From NCBI GenBank assembly GCA_035553055.1, contig DATNEK010000034.1, positions 1 through 64,000 on the forward strand: a DNA stretch of 64,000 bases. Reading direction: 5' to 3'. Position numbers and translations under genes: made by a program. Shown here piece after piece: positions 16,970-25,687 of this stretch. The notes beneath the pieces were generated by a model that searched no databases, was not told the origin of the DNA, and saw only the letters and a program-made list of their open reading frames with translations. Positions within the stretch are counted from its first letter, which is position 1, and the number at the start of each line of letters is the position of its first letter. Source of the DNA: Chersky-822 sp035553055 (GTDB lineage: Bacteria > Actinomycetota > Actinomycetes > Streptosporangiales > Streptosporangiaceae).

Positions 16970-18604
16970 CTATGGCTCGGGCGGTGGCGACTGGGTTGGG
17001 CCAAGCTTGAGGCTGACATCGGCGTAGCCGTCGGCGGACACGAGCACGCTTGGGTAGTCGTTGTAGGTGACAGTCTTGTCCACGTAGGGCGGGTGACCGC
17101 CGGTCGGCACGCGGATGATCTTGGTCTTGGTTACCCACTGATAGGTGTGCGCCGGCAGCGGCGAGTTAGTCGGGCCGATGTCGGCGTTGTTGTAGAACAC
17201 CTGGCCGGCGACGGCCTGGCTGGTCACCTGGTCGTGGGCGTGGACCGTGACGGCCGTCGGAGTTTGCATCGGTACTGGGTACGGGCTGGTTGACACCGTC
17301 ATCTGCGCGGGGGCGACAGGGGTTGCCGCGACGCTCCAATTGAGCAGGTAGTGGGGTGCCCGGCCGGTGCCCGGGCTTGGCTGCGGGCCGGTGAAGTCGT
17401 CGGTGTGACCGCCCAGTGCGGCGGCGAACGCCAGCGTGTTGCCGAGCATGCCGCCGAGCCCGACCATGCCATCGTCGTCCTGGTCGAGCAGGCTATAGGC
17501 GTCCTGAGTAACGGCGATCAGCCCGACCACGGCGACCAGGCCGAGAATGGCCAGGCCGAAGGTGGCGGCTCCGGCCGTCAGCCCTGCCTTAAGCGCCGTG
17601 ACGGCGTCGTCGAACAATTCGGATTCGGAGTTGTCGATCAGGGTCTTCGCTGCCTGTTCCAGCGTCTGGCTGGCGAGAGACTGGTTAGTGGTATTAACGA
17701 TCTGCAGCGCCACGACGATGCGCGTCGCCGGATCCGGCACCAAGATGGGACCGACGGACAGGTTGATGACCTGCGGTGCCGAATTGGAGCCGACGTTGAC
17801 CGACTGTGGCGTGCGCTGGGTGAACAGTGACCCGCCAACCTGGACGTCGAGCTCCGCGGTATCGGTGTCATCACCGCCGATTCCCAGGTGCGGCTCTGAC
17901 CGCGTGGTATCGCAGGTATAGCTGACGAAGGTAAAGGTCAGCGGCACACCTGAGAAGGCGAGCCTCGGCATCGCGCTGCCGCCCGCCAGCAGTTCGCCGA
18001 TCGCCTGGATCGGCTCGGCTGGCATGCCACTGTAGTACCAGCCGGTGGGGGACAAGATCACCCAGCCGCCGGTCGGCGCGAAGACGATGTCGCTGATCTT
18101 GTAGCCGCTGGCCGCCATCTCGTTCATCTTCGCTGCGGCGTCTTGCTGAAAGTCCCCGTGGAACGTGAAGCTGCCGTCGGCGCAGATCAGGCACCAGCTG
18201 TTCGGCACCGGAGAGAAGACGATCTTGGACGGCTGGAGATGCCTGTTCTCTACGGCGTCGGCAATCGAGTCGATGACCGGCTGGTCGAGCGTGGGGGAGT
18301 AGGCGTAGTGCCCGCCGGTGCCGAGCACGATCCAGTCGCCCGACGGGCTCAGTCTGAAGTCCGCGACGCTGATGCCCTGGGATATGAAGGCGCCGATCTG
18401 GGTAAAGGCGTCCTGCGGTATGCCGCTAGCCCACCACAACCCGCCGTCGTAGAACTGCACCCAGCCGCCGCCCGCGACAAAGTAGGCGTCAGTAAGTTTG
18501 AGATGTGCGGCGCTTCGCTCCGCAAGCCCGGTCAGGAAGCTGGCGGGCAGTCCCGAATGCCGGATTGTTCCGTTGTCGCCAACGACGATAAAACCCGAGT
18601 CCAC
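16970..18604 (-). CDS. Unknown protein with five ~44-residue N-terminal repeats and a central membrane segment
   Basis: I do not recognise the family. Residues about 5-220 consist of five repeats of roughly 44 residues, each with an aromatic-hydrophobic start, a Gly turn, a SG-P step, a helix-like stretch and a closing F-x-P-x-G-x-W; examples of the end are FRLSPSGDW, IVFSPVPNSW and IVFAPTGGW. This could be a small propeller or solenoid. A middle segment is followed by a strongly hydrophobic stretch (AATFGLAILGLVAVVGLIAV), then a DQDDDG acidic loop and a Thr/Pro-rich C-terminus. The GTG start at 18604 has a GGGAGGGG site 10 or more bases upstream. It lies downstream of the P-type ATPase on the same strand, 143 bases away. 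Confidence 0.6.
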   Translation of the reverse strand: MDSGFIVVGDNGTIRHSGLPASFLTGLAERSAAHLKLTDAYFVAGGGWVQFYDGGLWWASGIPQDAFTQIGAFISQGISVADFRLSPSGDWIVLGTGGHYAYSPTLDQPVIDSIADAVENRHLQPSKIVFSPVPNSWCLICADGSFTFHGDFQQDAAAKMNEMAASGYKISDIVFAPTGGWVILSPTGWYYSGMPAEPIQAIGELLAGGSAMPRLAFSGVPLTFTFVSYTCDTTRSEPHLGIGGDDTDTAELDVQVGGSLFTQRTPQSVNVGSNSAPQVINLSVGPILVPDPATRIVVALQIVNTTNQSLASQTLEQAAKTLIDNSESELFDDAVTALKAGLTAGAATFGLAILGLVAVVGLIAVTQDAYSLLDQDDDGMVGLGGMLGNTLAFAAALGGHTDDFTGPQPSPGTGRAPHYLLNWSVAATPVAPAQMTVSTSPYPVPMQTPTAVTVHAHDQVTSQAVAGQVFYNNADIGPTNSPLPAHTYQWVTKTKIIRVPTGGHPPYVDKTVTYNDYPSVLVSADGYADVSLKLGPTQSPPPEP

Positions 18605-18662
18605 GATGAATGCACCCCTCCCTGCACACGCATCCGGTGGGGCCTGAAACTTTACAATAAAC

Positions 18663-18683
18663 GCTATTGCCGGACAATGGCGT
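18663..18683. repeat. Inverted repeat between the P-type ATPase and the repeat protein
   Basis: CGCTATTG and CAATGGCG (7 of 8 pairs) flank a 5-base loop in the 143-bp gap. It could end ATPase transcription or act as an operator for the downstream gene; the sequence does not decide. Confidence 0.35.
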
Positions 18684-18747
18684 CAGCCCGAGTGTCCGAG
18701 GCGATGAACTGACCCGCGCTCGTCCAGCCTCCGAGGCAACCCCGCTG

Positions 18748-21480
18748 CTATGTCCTTCTGGCCGCGAGCTTGCCAAGCTCCCACAGCGCGAGGAGCGCGA
18801 TCGCCGGTACCAGCGCCCAGCCGAACTGGCGCAGGTTGATCTGCGTTGTCCCGAGCAAGCGCTGGAACGCGTCCAGCTGAGTGACGAGCACGGCCAGCAC
18901 GAATTCGCCGAAGATCGCCCAGTTCAGCTGCTTGCTGTCGAACGTGGCCGTGGTCAGCGCGGTGCACCTCTCGCTGCGGCACTCGATCGCGGCGACGATC
19001 AGGCAAAGCGCGAAGGCGGTGAACGCGATCGAGTTGCCGATGTGCGCGCTGCCGTAGCGGGAGACGCCGAGCTGGATCATCGAAAGCAGTCCGACGGTTA
19101 TCGCCAGTCCGGCCAGCCCGACGGTCACGAGCACCGGCGTGGTGAGCACCGATTCGCCTCGCGGCCGCGGGCGGCGGGCCATGAGACCTGGGCTCTCCCG
19201 GTCAAAGCCGAGCGCGAATCCGAATGGCGCGTTGACGATGAAGTGAATCCACAGCACCTGGGCCGGAGTGAACGGCTCCCCCGCGGCGATGTTGAGCAAG
19301 CTGGCGCCGAGGAAGGTCAGCACGAAGACGACCAGGAGTATGAGCACAAAGCGTATGTACTTGGTGAGATTGTCGTAGATCTTGCGGCCTTGTTCGACCG
19401 CGAACACGATCGTGGCGAAGTTGTCGTCGGACAAGATCATCCGGCCCGCGTTCTTGGCTACCTCGGTCCCGGTGCCCATCGCGATTCCGATGTCCGCCGC
19501 CTTGATGGCCGGAGCGTCGTTGACACCGTCACCGGTCATCGCCACGACGTCGCCCTTTTTCTTGAGCGTGTCGGCAAGAAGCACCTTGTGCTTGGGCGCG
19601 ACTCTGCCGACGACGCCGATCTCGTCAATGCGTGCCAGTCGCTCCGTTTCAGGCATAGCCGCGAATTCCGCACCAAGCATGGCCTGCCCGCCGATGCCCA
19701 CTTGCTTGGCGATCGCGGCGCCGGTGATCACGTCGTCGCCGGTCACCATCCTGACCCGAATGTGCGCGGCCTCGGCGCTGGCGACAGCCGCCTTCGATTC
19801 GGCCCTCGGCGGATCCATCATCCCGACCAGGCTGGTCATCCGCACGCCGGTGACATAGCCGAGCAGATCACCGTCCGGATCGAAGTCGTCAGGATCGATG
19901 TCCTTGGTCGCGGCCGCCATCACCCGCTGCCCGTGCCGTTCCATCCGCTCGAGCTCGGCGCCCGCCCGCTCGCTGAGTCCTGAGTCCCACGGGATGCTCG
20001 TGCCATCTGACAGCGCGCTGGCCGCACGCGCCATGACGGCGGGGGCCGCTCCCTTCAGGAAGCACCGCACAACCTGGTGACCACCCGCGTCCTGCGCCGA
20101 GTTGAACGTCGCCATCAGCTTGTAGGCGGGGTCGAACGGCAGCGTAGCCAGCCGTGGCAACTGGCCGCGCGTAGCGTCGATGTCGACGCGAGCCTTGTAG
20201 CCGAGCACGAGCAGGGCACCCTCGGTTGGATCGCCGACGACTCTGCCGTCGACCAGCGCGGCATCGCTTGCGATCAGGTACGGCAGGATCGCGTCTTCTA
20301 TCGATACCTTGGACCCGACCGGGTGGTGAACATCGCCGGTCAGCTCGTAGCCGACGCCAGAGATCGTGTATCGGTCACCAGCGGCGATCACCTCGATCGC
20401 CGTCATCTGGTTCATCGTCAGCGTGCCGGTCTTATCGGAGTTGATCGCTGAGGTAAATCCGAGTGTCTCTACCGACGGGAGGTCCTTCACGATCGCGTTT
20501 CGCCTGGCGAGGTCGACGCCGCCAAGTGACAAAATCGTCTGCGTCACGGTCGGCAGGGCCTCAGGAACCGCGGCGATGGCCAGGGAGACGGCGCTGATGA
20601 ACAGAGCGTCCCAGGCCAGGCCCCGGCTGCGGCCAAGGGCGAACATTACCGCCATCGTCAGGCCTGCCGCCGCCGCGATCCAAAAGGTCAGCTTGTTCAG
20701 TTCCCTGGTCATCGGGGATTTTTCGGCGGCGGTGGCCGCCAGCATGCCCGAGATCTTCCCTAGCTCGGTACCTGAGCCTGTGCTTGTCACGATCATGGTC
20801 GCGCTGCCGTGCGTGACCGGTGTGCTCATGAACGCCATGTTCGTCTGCTCGCCTGGGCTCAGCGACCCGTCGGGCAGCACGACGGCGTTCTTCGCTGCCG
20901 GGGTGCTTTCGCCGGTCAACGACGACTCGTCGATCTGCAGTGCGCTCGCCTCGATGATGCGGCCGTCGGCGGGTACCTCGTCACCCGCGGCCGCGAGAAC
21001 GACGTCGCCGACAACGATCTCTTCGGCCGGGATCTGCGACTCTGAGCCGTCTCGGCGCACCCGAGCCGTCGCCTTCATCATCGACTTCAGCGCGTTCATC
21101 GCGCTCTCGGCCTTGCCTTCCTGCCGCATCCCGACGACGGCGTTCAGCACCGTCAGCGCTAGCAGCAGCACGGCCGTGCCCCACTGGGCGACCGCCATCG
21201 ACACCACCGCCGCGCCGACCAGGATGAGTTGCATGCCGCTGCTGTACTGAGCGAGAAAGCGCAGCCATCCGGGCTTCCTCGGCTCGTCGGGCAGCGTGTT
21301 CTGGCCGCCTGCCGCCAGGAGTTCGCCTGCCCGCTCGGCGGTGAGCCCGACTGAAGGATCAACGCCAAGCGCCGCCGCGACCGCCTCGGCTCCGCGTGCG
21401 TACCAGGCCTGATCGTCGGCCGCTGGGCGGCCGGGGGAGTCGGCGAACGCCGCGACGCGCTTAGCCTTGCGGTCCCCCAT
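18748..21480 (-). CDS. Cation-transporting P-type ATPase (P2/P3-like)
   Basis: The 910-residue membrane pump couples ATP hydrolysis to cation export. It has the actuator TGES (SSLTGESTPA), the phosphorylation motif SDKTGTLT, the hinge GDGVNDAPAIK, and about ten membrane segments. The fourth membrane helix carries AIAAVPEALP where Ca2+-ATPases have PEGLP, so the ion is uncertain: Ca2+, Mn2+ or H+ are all possible. The ATG at 21480 (MGDRKAKRVA) is preferred over 21513. The His-rich membrane protein lies 64 bases upstream on the same strand, so the two are probably one operon. Confidence 0.85.
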   Translation of the reverse strand: MGDRKAKRVAAFADSPGRPAADDQAWYARGAEAVAAALGVDPSVGLTAERAGELLAAGGQNTLPDEPRKPGWLRFLAQYSSGMQLILVGAAVVSMAVAQWGTAVLLLALTVLNAVVGMRQEGKAESAMNALKSMMKATARVRRDGSESQIPAEEIVVGDVVLAAAGDEVPADGRIIEASALQIDESSLTGESTPAAKNAVVLPDGSLSPGEQTNMAFMSTPVTHGSATMIVTSTGSGTELGKISGMLAATAAEKSPMTRELNKLTFWIAAAAGLTMAVMFALGRSRGLAWDALFISAVSLAIAAVPEALPTVTQTILSLGGVDLARRNAIVKDLPSVETLGFTSAINSDKTGTLTMNQMTAIEVIAAGDRYTISGVGYELTGDVHHPVGSKVSIEDAILPYLIASDAALVDGRVVGDPTEGALLVLGYKARVDIDATRGQLPRLATLPFDPAYKLMATFNSAQDAGGHQVVRCFLKGAAPAVMARAASALSDGTSIPWDSGLSERAGAELERMERHGQRVMAAATKDIDPDDFDPDGDLLGYVTGVRMTSLVGMMDPPRAESKAAVASAEAAHIRVRMVTGDDVITGAAIAKQVGIGGQAMLGAEFAAMPETERLARIDEIGVVGRVAPKHKVLLADTLKKKGDVVAMTGDGVNDAPAIKAADIGIAMGTGTEVAKNAGRMILSDDNFATIVFAVEQGRKIYDNLTKYIRFVLILLVVFVLTFLGASLLNIAAGEPFTPAQVLWIHFIVNAPFGFALGFDRESPGLMARRPRPRGESVLTTPVLVTVGLAGLAITVGLLSMIQLGVSRYGSAHIGNSIAFTAFALCLIVAAIECRSERCTALTTATFDSKQLNWAIFGEFVLAVLVTQLDAFQRLLGTTQINLRQFGWALVPAIALLALWELGKLAARRT

Positions 21481-21544
21481 CGGTGTGTTCTGCCCGCATC
21501 CACGCGGCGGCACGCATCGGGCCTATCGGCAGGCTCGTGCGGGC

Positions 21545-22333
21545 CTACAGGCCGCTTGGCCAGGCGATCGACTCGGGGGCGATGAGCGGCGTGCCGACCT
21601 CGAGCTGAATCTGGGAGTGCGCGTTCAGCGGGATGTCGCGCGGGTTGCCCCGGTACACCTTGCCGTTGTAGAGCGCGGTGACGTGCCCGGTAACCGGACC
21701 GACCTGGTTCGGGCCGAGCGGCTGGCGCCATTCGTCGAAGAAGTTGCCAAGCGTGTAGATGCGGTGGATAGGTGACTCAATGTGAATGATCCCGTCGGCC
21801 GCGTGGGTGTGGAGCCAGTAGAAGCAGGTACCCGAGTCGATGAACGGGCCCTGAGGAGTGCTCTGGGCCTGGGCGCCAGGGATGCCGATACCTGCCGGTA
21901 TCTGGCGCGGTGAACCGTTGACGAAGACGGTTAGGTGCGAGTGGATATGGAAAATTGTCTGCTCGCTGGTCTGGCACCCTATACCGTCGACGACCTGCCC
22001 GGTGGTCTTCGTGGCGGTAGTGGCCAGCGGAGCGGCACCCTTGGGGATCGGGACACCCTCAGGGCCGAACGGACCCGGCGGCAGGGCCGGCTTGAGCGGG
22101 CCGAGCGTGCTCAGCGGGGCGAGGCGCAGGTGCGGCGAACTCGGGCCACCGGGCCGCGTGCCGCTGCCGCTGCCGCCGACCGCCAGGGCGATACCGGTCG
22201 CCGCCCCGGCCACGACCACAACCGCGCCCGCCACGCTCAGGGTGAGGCGGCGCCGCCGGCGCTTCGCCTGCGCCGCCCTGGCCTGGGCGACCTTCTCCTT
22301 AGCCCGCTGCCGGTTTCTATCTGCCCTGGACAC
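21545..22333 (-). CDS. Membrane-anchored protein with His-rich motifs, function unknown
   Basis: The 262-residue protein has a charged, Arg/Lys-rich N-terminus (coiled, about 1-30), one membrane segment (about 31-52), a Pro/Gly-rich linker, and an outer domain. That domain carries two His clusters, FHIHSHLTVFVNG and YWLHTHAADGIIHIESP, and a conserved-looking FFDEWRQPLG. The alternate-His pattern suggests metal binding. It sits just upstream of a P-type ATPase and is divergent from the BlaI/M56 pair, with a strong palindrome next to its start. I infer an extracytoplasmic metal-binding partner of the pump; no family function is known to me. Confidence 0.65.
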   Translation of the reverse strand: MSRADRNRQRAKEKVAQARAAQAKRRRRRLTLSVAGAVVVVAGAATGIALAVGGSGSGTRPGGPSSPHLRLAPLSTLGPLKPALPPGPFGPEGVPIPKGAAPLATTATKTTGQVVDGIGCQTSEQTIFHIHSHLTVFVNGSPRQIPAGIGIPGAQAQSTPQGPFIDSGTCFYWLHTHAADGIIHIESPIHRIYTLGNFFDEWRQPLGPNQVGPVTGHVTALYNGKVYRGNPRDIPLNAHSQIQLEVGTPLIAPESIAWPSGL

Positions 22334-22342
22334 AAAAGTCTC

Positions 22343-22368
22343 CTACGGTCTACGTACGTAGATAGTAG
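22343..22368. promoter_or_regulatory. BlaI-type operator candidate
   Basis: A perfect palindrome CTACGTACGTAG (22350-22361) is extended by outer CTAC (22343-22346) and GTAG (22365-22368), giving a 26-bp dyad. BlaI/MecI proteins bind dyads of the TAC..GTA type. It lies 10 bases upstream of the His-rich protein start and upstream of the blaI-like gene, so it could control both directions. Confidence 0.6.
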
Positions 22369-22372
22369 CATT

Positions 22373-22480
22373 GCGGGGGGTTCCGGGGGTCGCCCCCCGG
22401 GCCAGCCCTGCGGGGGTTCCGGGGGTCGCCCCCGGGCCAGCATTGCGGGGGTTCCGGGGGTCGTCCCCCGGGCTAGCACT
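22373..22480. repeat. G-run/C-run hairpin tandem repeat, locus D
   Basis: Three tandem units (22373-22409, 22410-22444, 22445-22480) of 35-37 bp share a core of GGGGGTCG(C/T)CCCCC followed by GGGC(C/T)AGC. Each can form a stem of at least five G-C pairs. It lies between the divergent His-rich protein and BlaI genes, upstream of blaI. Related arrays are at 40984-41098 and 48105-48182. Confidence 0.8.
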
Positions 22481-22529
22481 GTCAGCGCACCATGCGAGTG
22501 GGCGATACTTCAGCAACACAGGAGGTGTC

Positions 22530-22913
22530 TTGCGCGGGTTCGGTGATCTTGAAACAGTGATCATGCACCTTGTGTGGGATCACGATCGTCCGGTGACCGT
22601 GCGGGATCTGCTCGGCGAGTTGCGCCAGGAGCGGGAGATCGCCTACACCACCGTGATGAGCACGATGGACAACCTGCACCGCAAGGGCTGGCTCGCCCGG
22701 GTCAAGGACGGCAAGGCCTATCGCTACACGGCGACGGCGAGCCGCGAGGAATACAGCGCGCGCCTGATGGCCCAAGCGCTGGCCGATGGTGGCGACACCG
22801 AGGCGGTGCTGAATCATTTCGTCGCCCAGATCGACGGGCAGGACTCCGACGTGCTCAGCGACGTGGTGCGGCGGCTTGCCGACCGGCGATCGGCCGATCG
22901 GCGGCACGAATGA
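22530..22913 (+). CDS. BlaI/MecI/CopY-family transcriptional repressor
   Basis: The 127-residue protein has the BlaI winged helix: FGDLETVIMHLVWDHDRPVT, EIAYTTVMSTMDNLHRKGWL (recognition helix) and GKAYRYTATASREEY, then a helical dimer tail. Known members are inactivated by a partner membrane protease. The TTG at 22530 is chosen because the family starts just before the GDLE-type motif and a GGAGG lies at 22521-22525; a longer frame back to 22371 would only translate the upstream G-rich repeats. The stop overlaps the M56 start as ATGA. A strong dyad at 22343-22368 is the likely operator. Confidence 0.85.
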   Translation: MRGFGDLETVIMHLVWDHDRPVTVRDLLGELRQEREIAYTTVMSTMDNLHRKGWLARVKDGKAYRYTATASREEYSARLMAQALADGGDTEAVLNHFVAQIDGQDSDVLSDVVRRLADRRSADRRHE

Positions 22914-23854
22914 GCGCGGCGCTGCTCGCGGGCGGCTACGCGGCGGCCGTGGCCTGGTGGCTGCCCATCTTGCTGGCACGGCTGACCGCGGTCGGCATCA
23001 GCGCCAGGCTGGGCCTTGTGGCCTGGGTGACCGCGATGGCAAGCGTGCTGACCTGCGCGATGGCGGCCGTGCGGTTTCTCGTCGACGCGGCCATCGCGCA
23101 CTGGCCGTGGCTGGCTGAGGCCGTATGCCGCTCGGTCACCGGCCAGGAGTGTGCCGCGGCGGTGTACCGCGGCGCGGTCTTCGAGTTGGCGCTAAGCGTG
23201 GCCGCGGTCATCGCCGCGACTACGGCCGCGACGCTGGCCTGGCGCTACGGGCTCGTGGTGCGGCGGGCCCGGCGACAGACCCGCGCGCACTCGGAGGCGG
23301 CCAGGATCACTGGTCGCGGCCTGTCAGCCGCCGACACTGCCGTGGTGCTCGATAACCCGCGGCCTGCCGCCTATTGCATGCCGGGCCGGCCGGGCACCAT
23401 CGTGCTGACCACCGGGGCGATCGCCGTGCTCGACGCCGCGCAGCTTGCCGCCGTTATCGCGCACGAACGCGCGCACCTGGCCGGCCGCCACCACCTCCTG
23501 GTCACGCTGACCAGGGCACTCGCCGCCAGCATCCCTGCCCTGCCGCTCTTCACGACGGGACGGGTGCAGGTGGCACGGCTGACCGAGATGTGCGCCGACG
23601 ACGCCGCGGCCCGCCGCACCGCCCGCCAGCCTCTGCTCGCGGCGCTGCTGGCCATGGGAACCGGCCAGTCGGTCCCGACCGCCGCGCTCGCCGCCAGCAC
23701 CGCGGCCGTCACCGACCGGGTTCAGCGGCTGATCGACCCGCCAGACCAGGCTCGCCAGGCACGCAACGGGGCCGCGCTGATCGCCGTGACGGTCCTGCTC
23801 GCGGTGGCGACCTGCCTGGTCACGGCCTTCGCCGGCTCCCTCGCAGGTGGATGA
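22910..23854 (+). CDS. M56-family membrane metallopeptidase (BlaR1-like)
   Basis: The 314-residue protein has membrane segments near 5-25, 35-55, about 85-105, and at the C-terminus (about 290-312), with the zinc protease motif IAHERAHLAGRHH between them. M56 proteases paired with BlaI cleave or inactivate the repressor after sensing a signal. No penicillin-binding sensor domain is attached, so the signal is not necessarily a beta-lactam. Translation is coupled to blaI by an ATGA overlap. Given the divergent His-rich protein and P-type ATPase, the pair may respond to metal or envelope stress (inference). Confidence 0.85.
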   Translation: MSAALLAGGYAAAVAWWLPILLARLTAVGISARLGLVAWVTAMASVLTCAMAAVRFLVDAAIAHWPWLAEAVCRSVTGQECAAAVYRGAVFELALSVAAVIAATTAATLAWRYGLVVRRARRQTRAHSEAARITGRGLSAADTAVVLDNPRPAAYCMPGRPGTIVLTTGAIAVLDAAQLAAVIAHERAHLAGRHHLLVTLTRALAASIPALPLFTTGRVQVARLTEMCADDAAARRTARQPLLAALLAMGTGQSVPTAALAASTAAVTDRVQRLIDPPDQARQARNGAALIAVTVLLAVATCLVTAFAGSLAGG

Positions 23855-23892
23855 CGCCGCCGCCTGGCCCGGCTGCACTCCCGCCCTCAAGC

Positions 23893-23994
23893 CACGGCAA
23901 CTTGCCGTGATCATGTCCAGCCCCATGATCCTGGAGACTTACCGCAAATATCGCGGTTTTTCTTCCACGATCACGCAGACCTCCATGATCACGG
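23893..23994. repeat. Nested palindromic element between convergent genes
   Basis: Within about 100 bases lie CACGGCAA-C-TTGCCGTG (23893-23909), GATCATG/CATGATC (23909-23915 and 23924-23930), and an outer pair CCGTGATCATG (23905-23915) with CATGATCACGG (23984-23994). The whole segment could fold into one branched structure. It occupies the convergent gap between the M56 protease and PQQ-like genes. Only one copy is in the window. Confidence 0.6.
23941..23961 (+). terminator. Rho-independent-like terminator after the M56 gene
   Basis: A 5-bp stem ACCGC/GCGGT with a 7-base loop is followed by a T-run. It lies inside the nested palindromic element, 87 bases after the M56 stop. The stem is short, but T-runs are rare in this DNA. 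Confidence 0.5.
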
Positions 23995-24037
23995 AAATCT
24001 GCCGCACACCTCCGCCCCGGCCGCCTGGTTGCTGTCG

Positions 24038-25420
24038 TCAGATCCCGATGTAGCAGACGACCTTGTGGCCTTCGGGGACGATCAGCCTGGTCCCTGACGC
24101 GGCCAGGTTCGGGAAGCTGGTGCCGACGGGCGCTGTGGAAGCGGAAAACACGGTCTTGCCGTCGGCCAGACGGTAGCCGGAAAGCACGTTGCTCCGGCTC
24201 ACGTCCCAGACCACGCCGCCAGCGATGATCGGCGGACCTGGGCTGACGCTCACTGACCACAGCCCGTGGATGGCCGGCTTACGGCCGTTCTTGCCAGGGA
24301 TGACCGAGATCGCGCGAAGGCTGCTAAAGCAGGAGAACACGACCTTGTCGCCGATCACCGCGTCACCGCCGAAGCCGCCGTCGCAGACTCTCGATGAGGT
24401 CAGCTGACCGCCGGTCCCGCCAAGCCGGGTGCCGTTGAGCACGTACCCGACGCCTTCCTTGCCGACCTGGAAGACCAGGCCGCCTGGCAGCATCGCTGGC
24501 GCGGTCGACGAGAGATCCGCGTCGTCGGCCGACAGCTGCTTGAAGTTGGCTGGGGTGAAGCGGCCGAGCACCTTGAGCCGCTGGCTGAGCCGCAGCACAC
24601 TGTCCGAGTCGTCGACCCGGTTGACTGGCGAGCCATTGCCGGTCGTCGCGTAGATGCTGTTGTCCCGCACAGCTTCGCCCGCTGGTGCCCAGATCCCCGC
24701 CTCGCGCTTGTTCGGCGTGGTGAAGCTGACCAGCCGTCCGGAACCGGAGACCGGCGCACCGACGACCCGGCCCTTGTAGTCAGAGCAATCCCCGAACAGG
24801 CCGCCAAACGGCACGTATACGCGCGAGCCGAGCAGGGTCAGCGCACCCCGCTCCTGCTGGGCGCGCGGATCGCTGCCAGGGACGTCGATCGGCCTGCGGG
24901 CGACCGTCCGACCGTTGCTGATGTTCAGCTCCCACAGCATGTGCCGGAAGGTCGGCCGGCTGGTGAACGTCACCACCCACAGCCGCCCGGCCGCGGGATC
25001 GGCGACCGGGGTGCCAGTGATGCCGGAAGACGAGATGTTCCCGCACGGCAGCCCGCTGGTGACTGGGCGGGCCAGGTGGCGTGACCACCGCACCTTGCCG
25101 GTCGACTCGCTGAGCGCGTAGATGGTGTCGTTCTCGGTGGCGATGATCACATCAGAGCCCACGATGAGCGGCTGGGCATAGACCAGGCCGTCGACCGCCG
25201 CCGTCCACGACCTCCGCACGGCTCGGGGCGCCGGGGACGTGATCGAGACGCCGCTGCGTGAGGCTACGCGGTCATAGGTCGGCCAGTCCCGCTGGGCCGC
25301 GGTCGGATGCGCGATGCCCTTCCACGTATGCGCACTCACCGTGCCCGACGACGTGCAGCCCGCAGCCGTCAGCGCTAGCGCCACAATGACATCCGCCGGC
25401 CAGCCACGCCATCGCCTCAC
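24038..25420 (-). CDS. PQQ-like beta-propeller lipoprotein
   Basis: The protein has a lipoprotein signal (DVIVALALTAAGCTSSG, lipobox Cys), so it is probably anchored outside the membrane. It is followed by repeated PQQ-enzyme-like blades: PLIVGSDVIIATENDTIYAL with STGKVRWSRHL, GRLWVVTFTS, GVVWDVSRSNVLSGYRLADG and similar. These repeats form a propeller but lack recognisable PQQ ligands, so enzyme activity is doubtful. The GTG at 25420 is chosen because it gives a compact signal peptide; the ATG at 25516 would put 32 extra residues before it. Neighbours give no clue to function. Confidence 0.75.
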   Translation of the reverse strand: MRRWRGWPADVIVALALTAAGCTSSGTVSAHTWKGIAHPTAAQRDWPTYDRVASRSGVSITSPAPRAVRRSWTAAVDGLVYAQPLIVGSDVIIATENDTIYALSESTGKVRWSRHLARPVTSGLPCGNISSSGITGTPVADPAAGRLWVVTFTSRPTFRHMLWELNISNGRTVARRPIDVPGSDPRAQQERGALTLLGSRVYVPFGGLFGDCSDYKGRVVGAPVSGSGRLVSFTTPNKREAGIWAPAGEAVRDNSIYATTGNGSPVNRVDDSDSVLRLSQRLKVLGRFTPANFKQLSADDADLSSTAPAMLPGGLVFQVGKEGVGYVLNGTRLGGTGGQLTSSRVCDGGFGGDAVIGDKVVFSCFSSLRAISVIPGKNGRKPAIHGLWSVSVSPGPPIIAGGVVWDVSRSNVLSGYRLADGKTVFSASTAPVGTSFPNLAASGTRLIVPEGHKVVCYIGI

Positions 25421-25687
25421 GCGCCTATAGTCAGCCGGCTGGGACTGCTCAGTCAAACATCCGTGGTCAGCGCGCCCCCGCGCTAGCCAAGCTGGAAGTG
25501 CCAGAAAATCAGGCACGGATTGCCGTTAAGAGCGGCCCGGGCGGCAGCCGGGCACCAGCCGCGAAGTGTCCAGATATCCGACGGATGCTGCGGAAGCTCG
25601 CGCAAGGCCTCGGGCGCGTCGCGGGGGTCAATACGGGAGAAGCCATCGGCGGGATGCCACCGAATATTCCTTGTGCGAAACTGGGGC

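Noticed and set aside
18667..19983. A 438-residue plus-strand open frame
   Set aside because: It is antisense to the P-type ATPase; composition is that of a shadow frame.
22371..22529. N-terminal extension of the BlaI-like protein
   Set aside because: The extra 53 residues translate the G-run tandem repeats; a GGAGG site and family alignment support the TTG at 22530.
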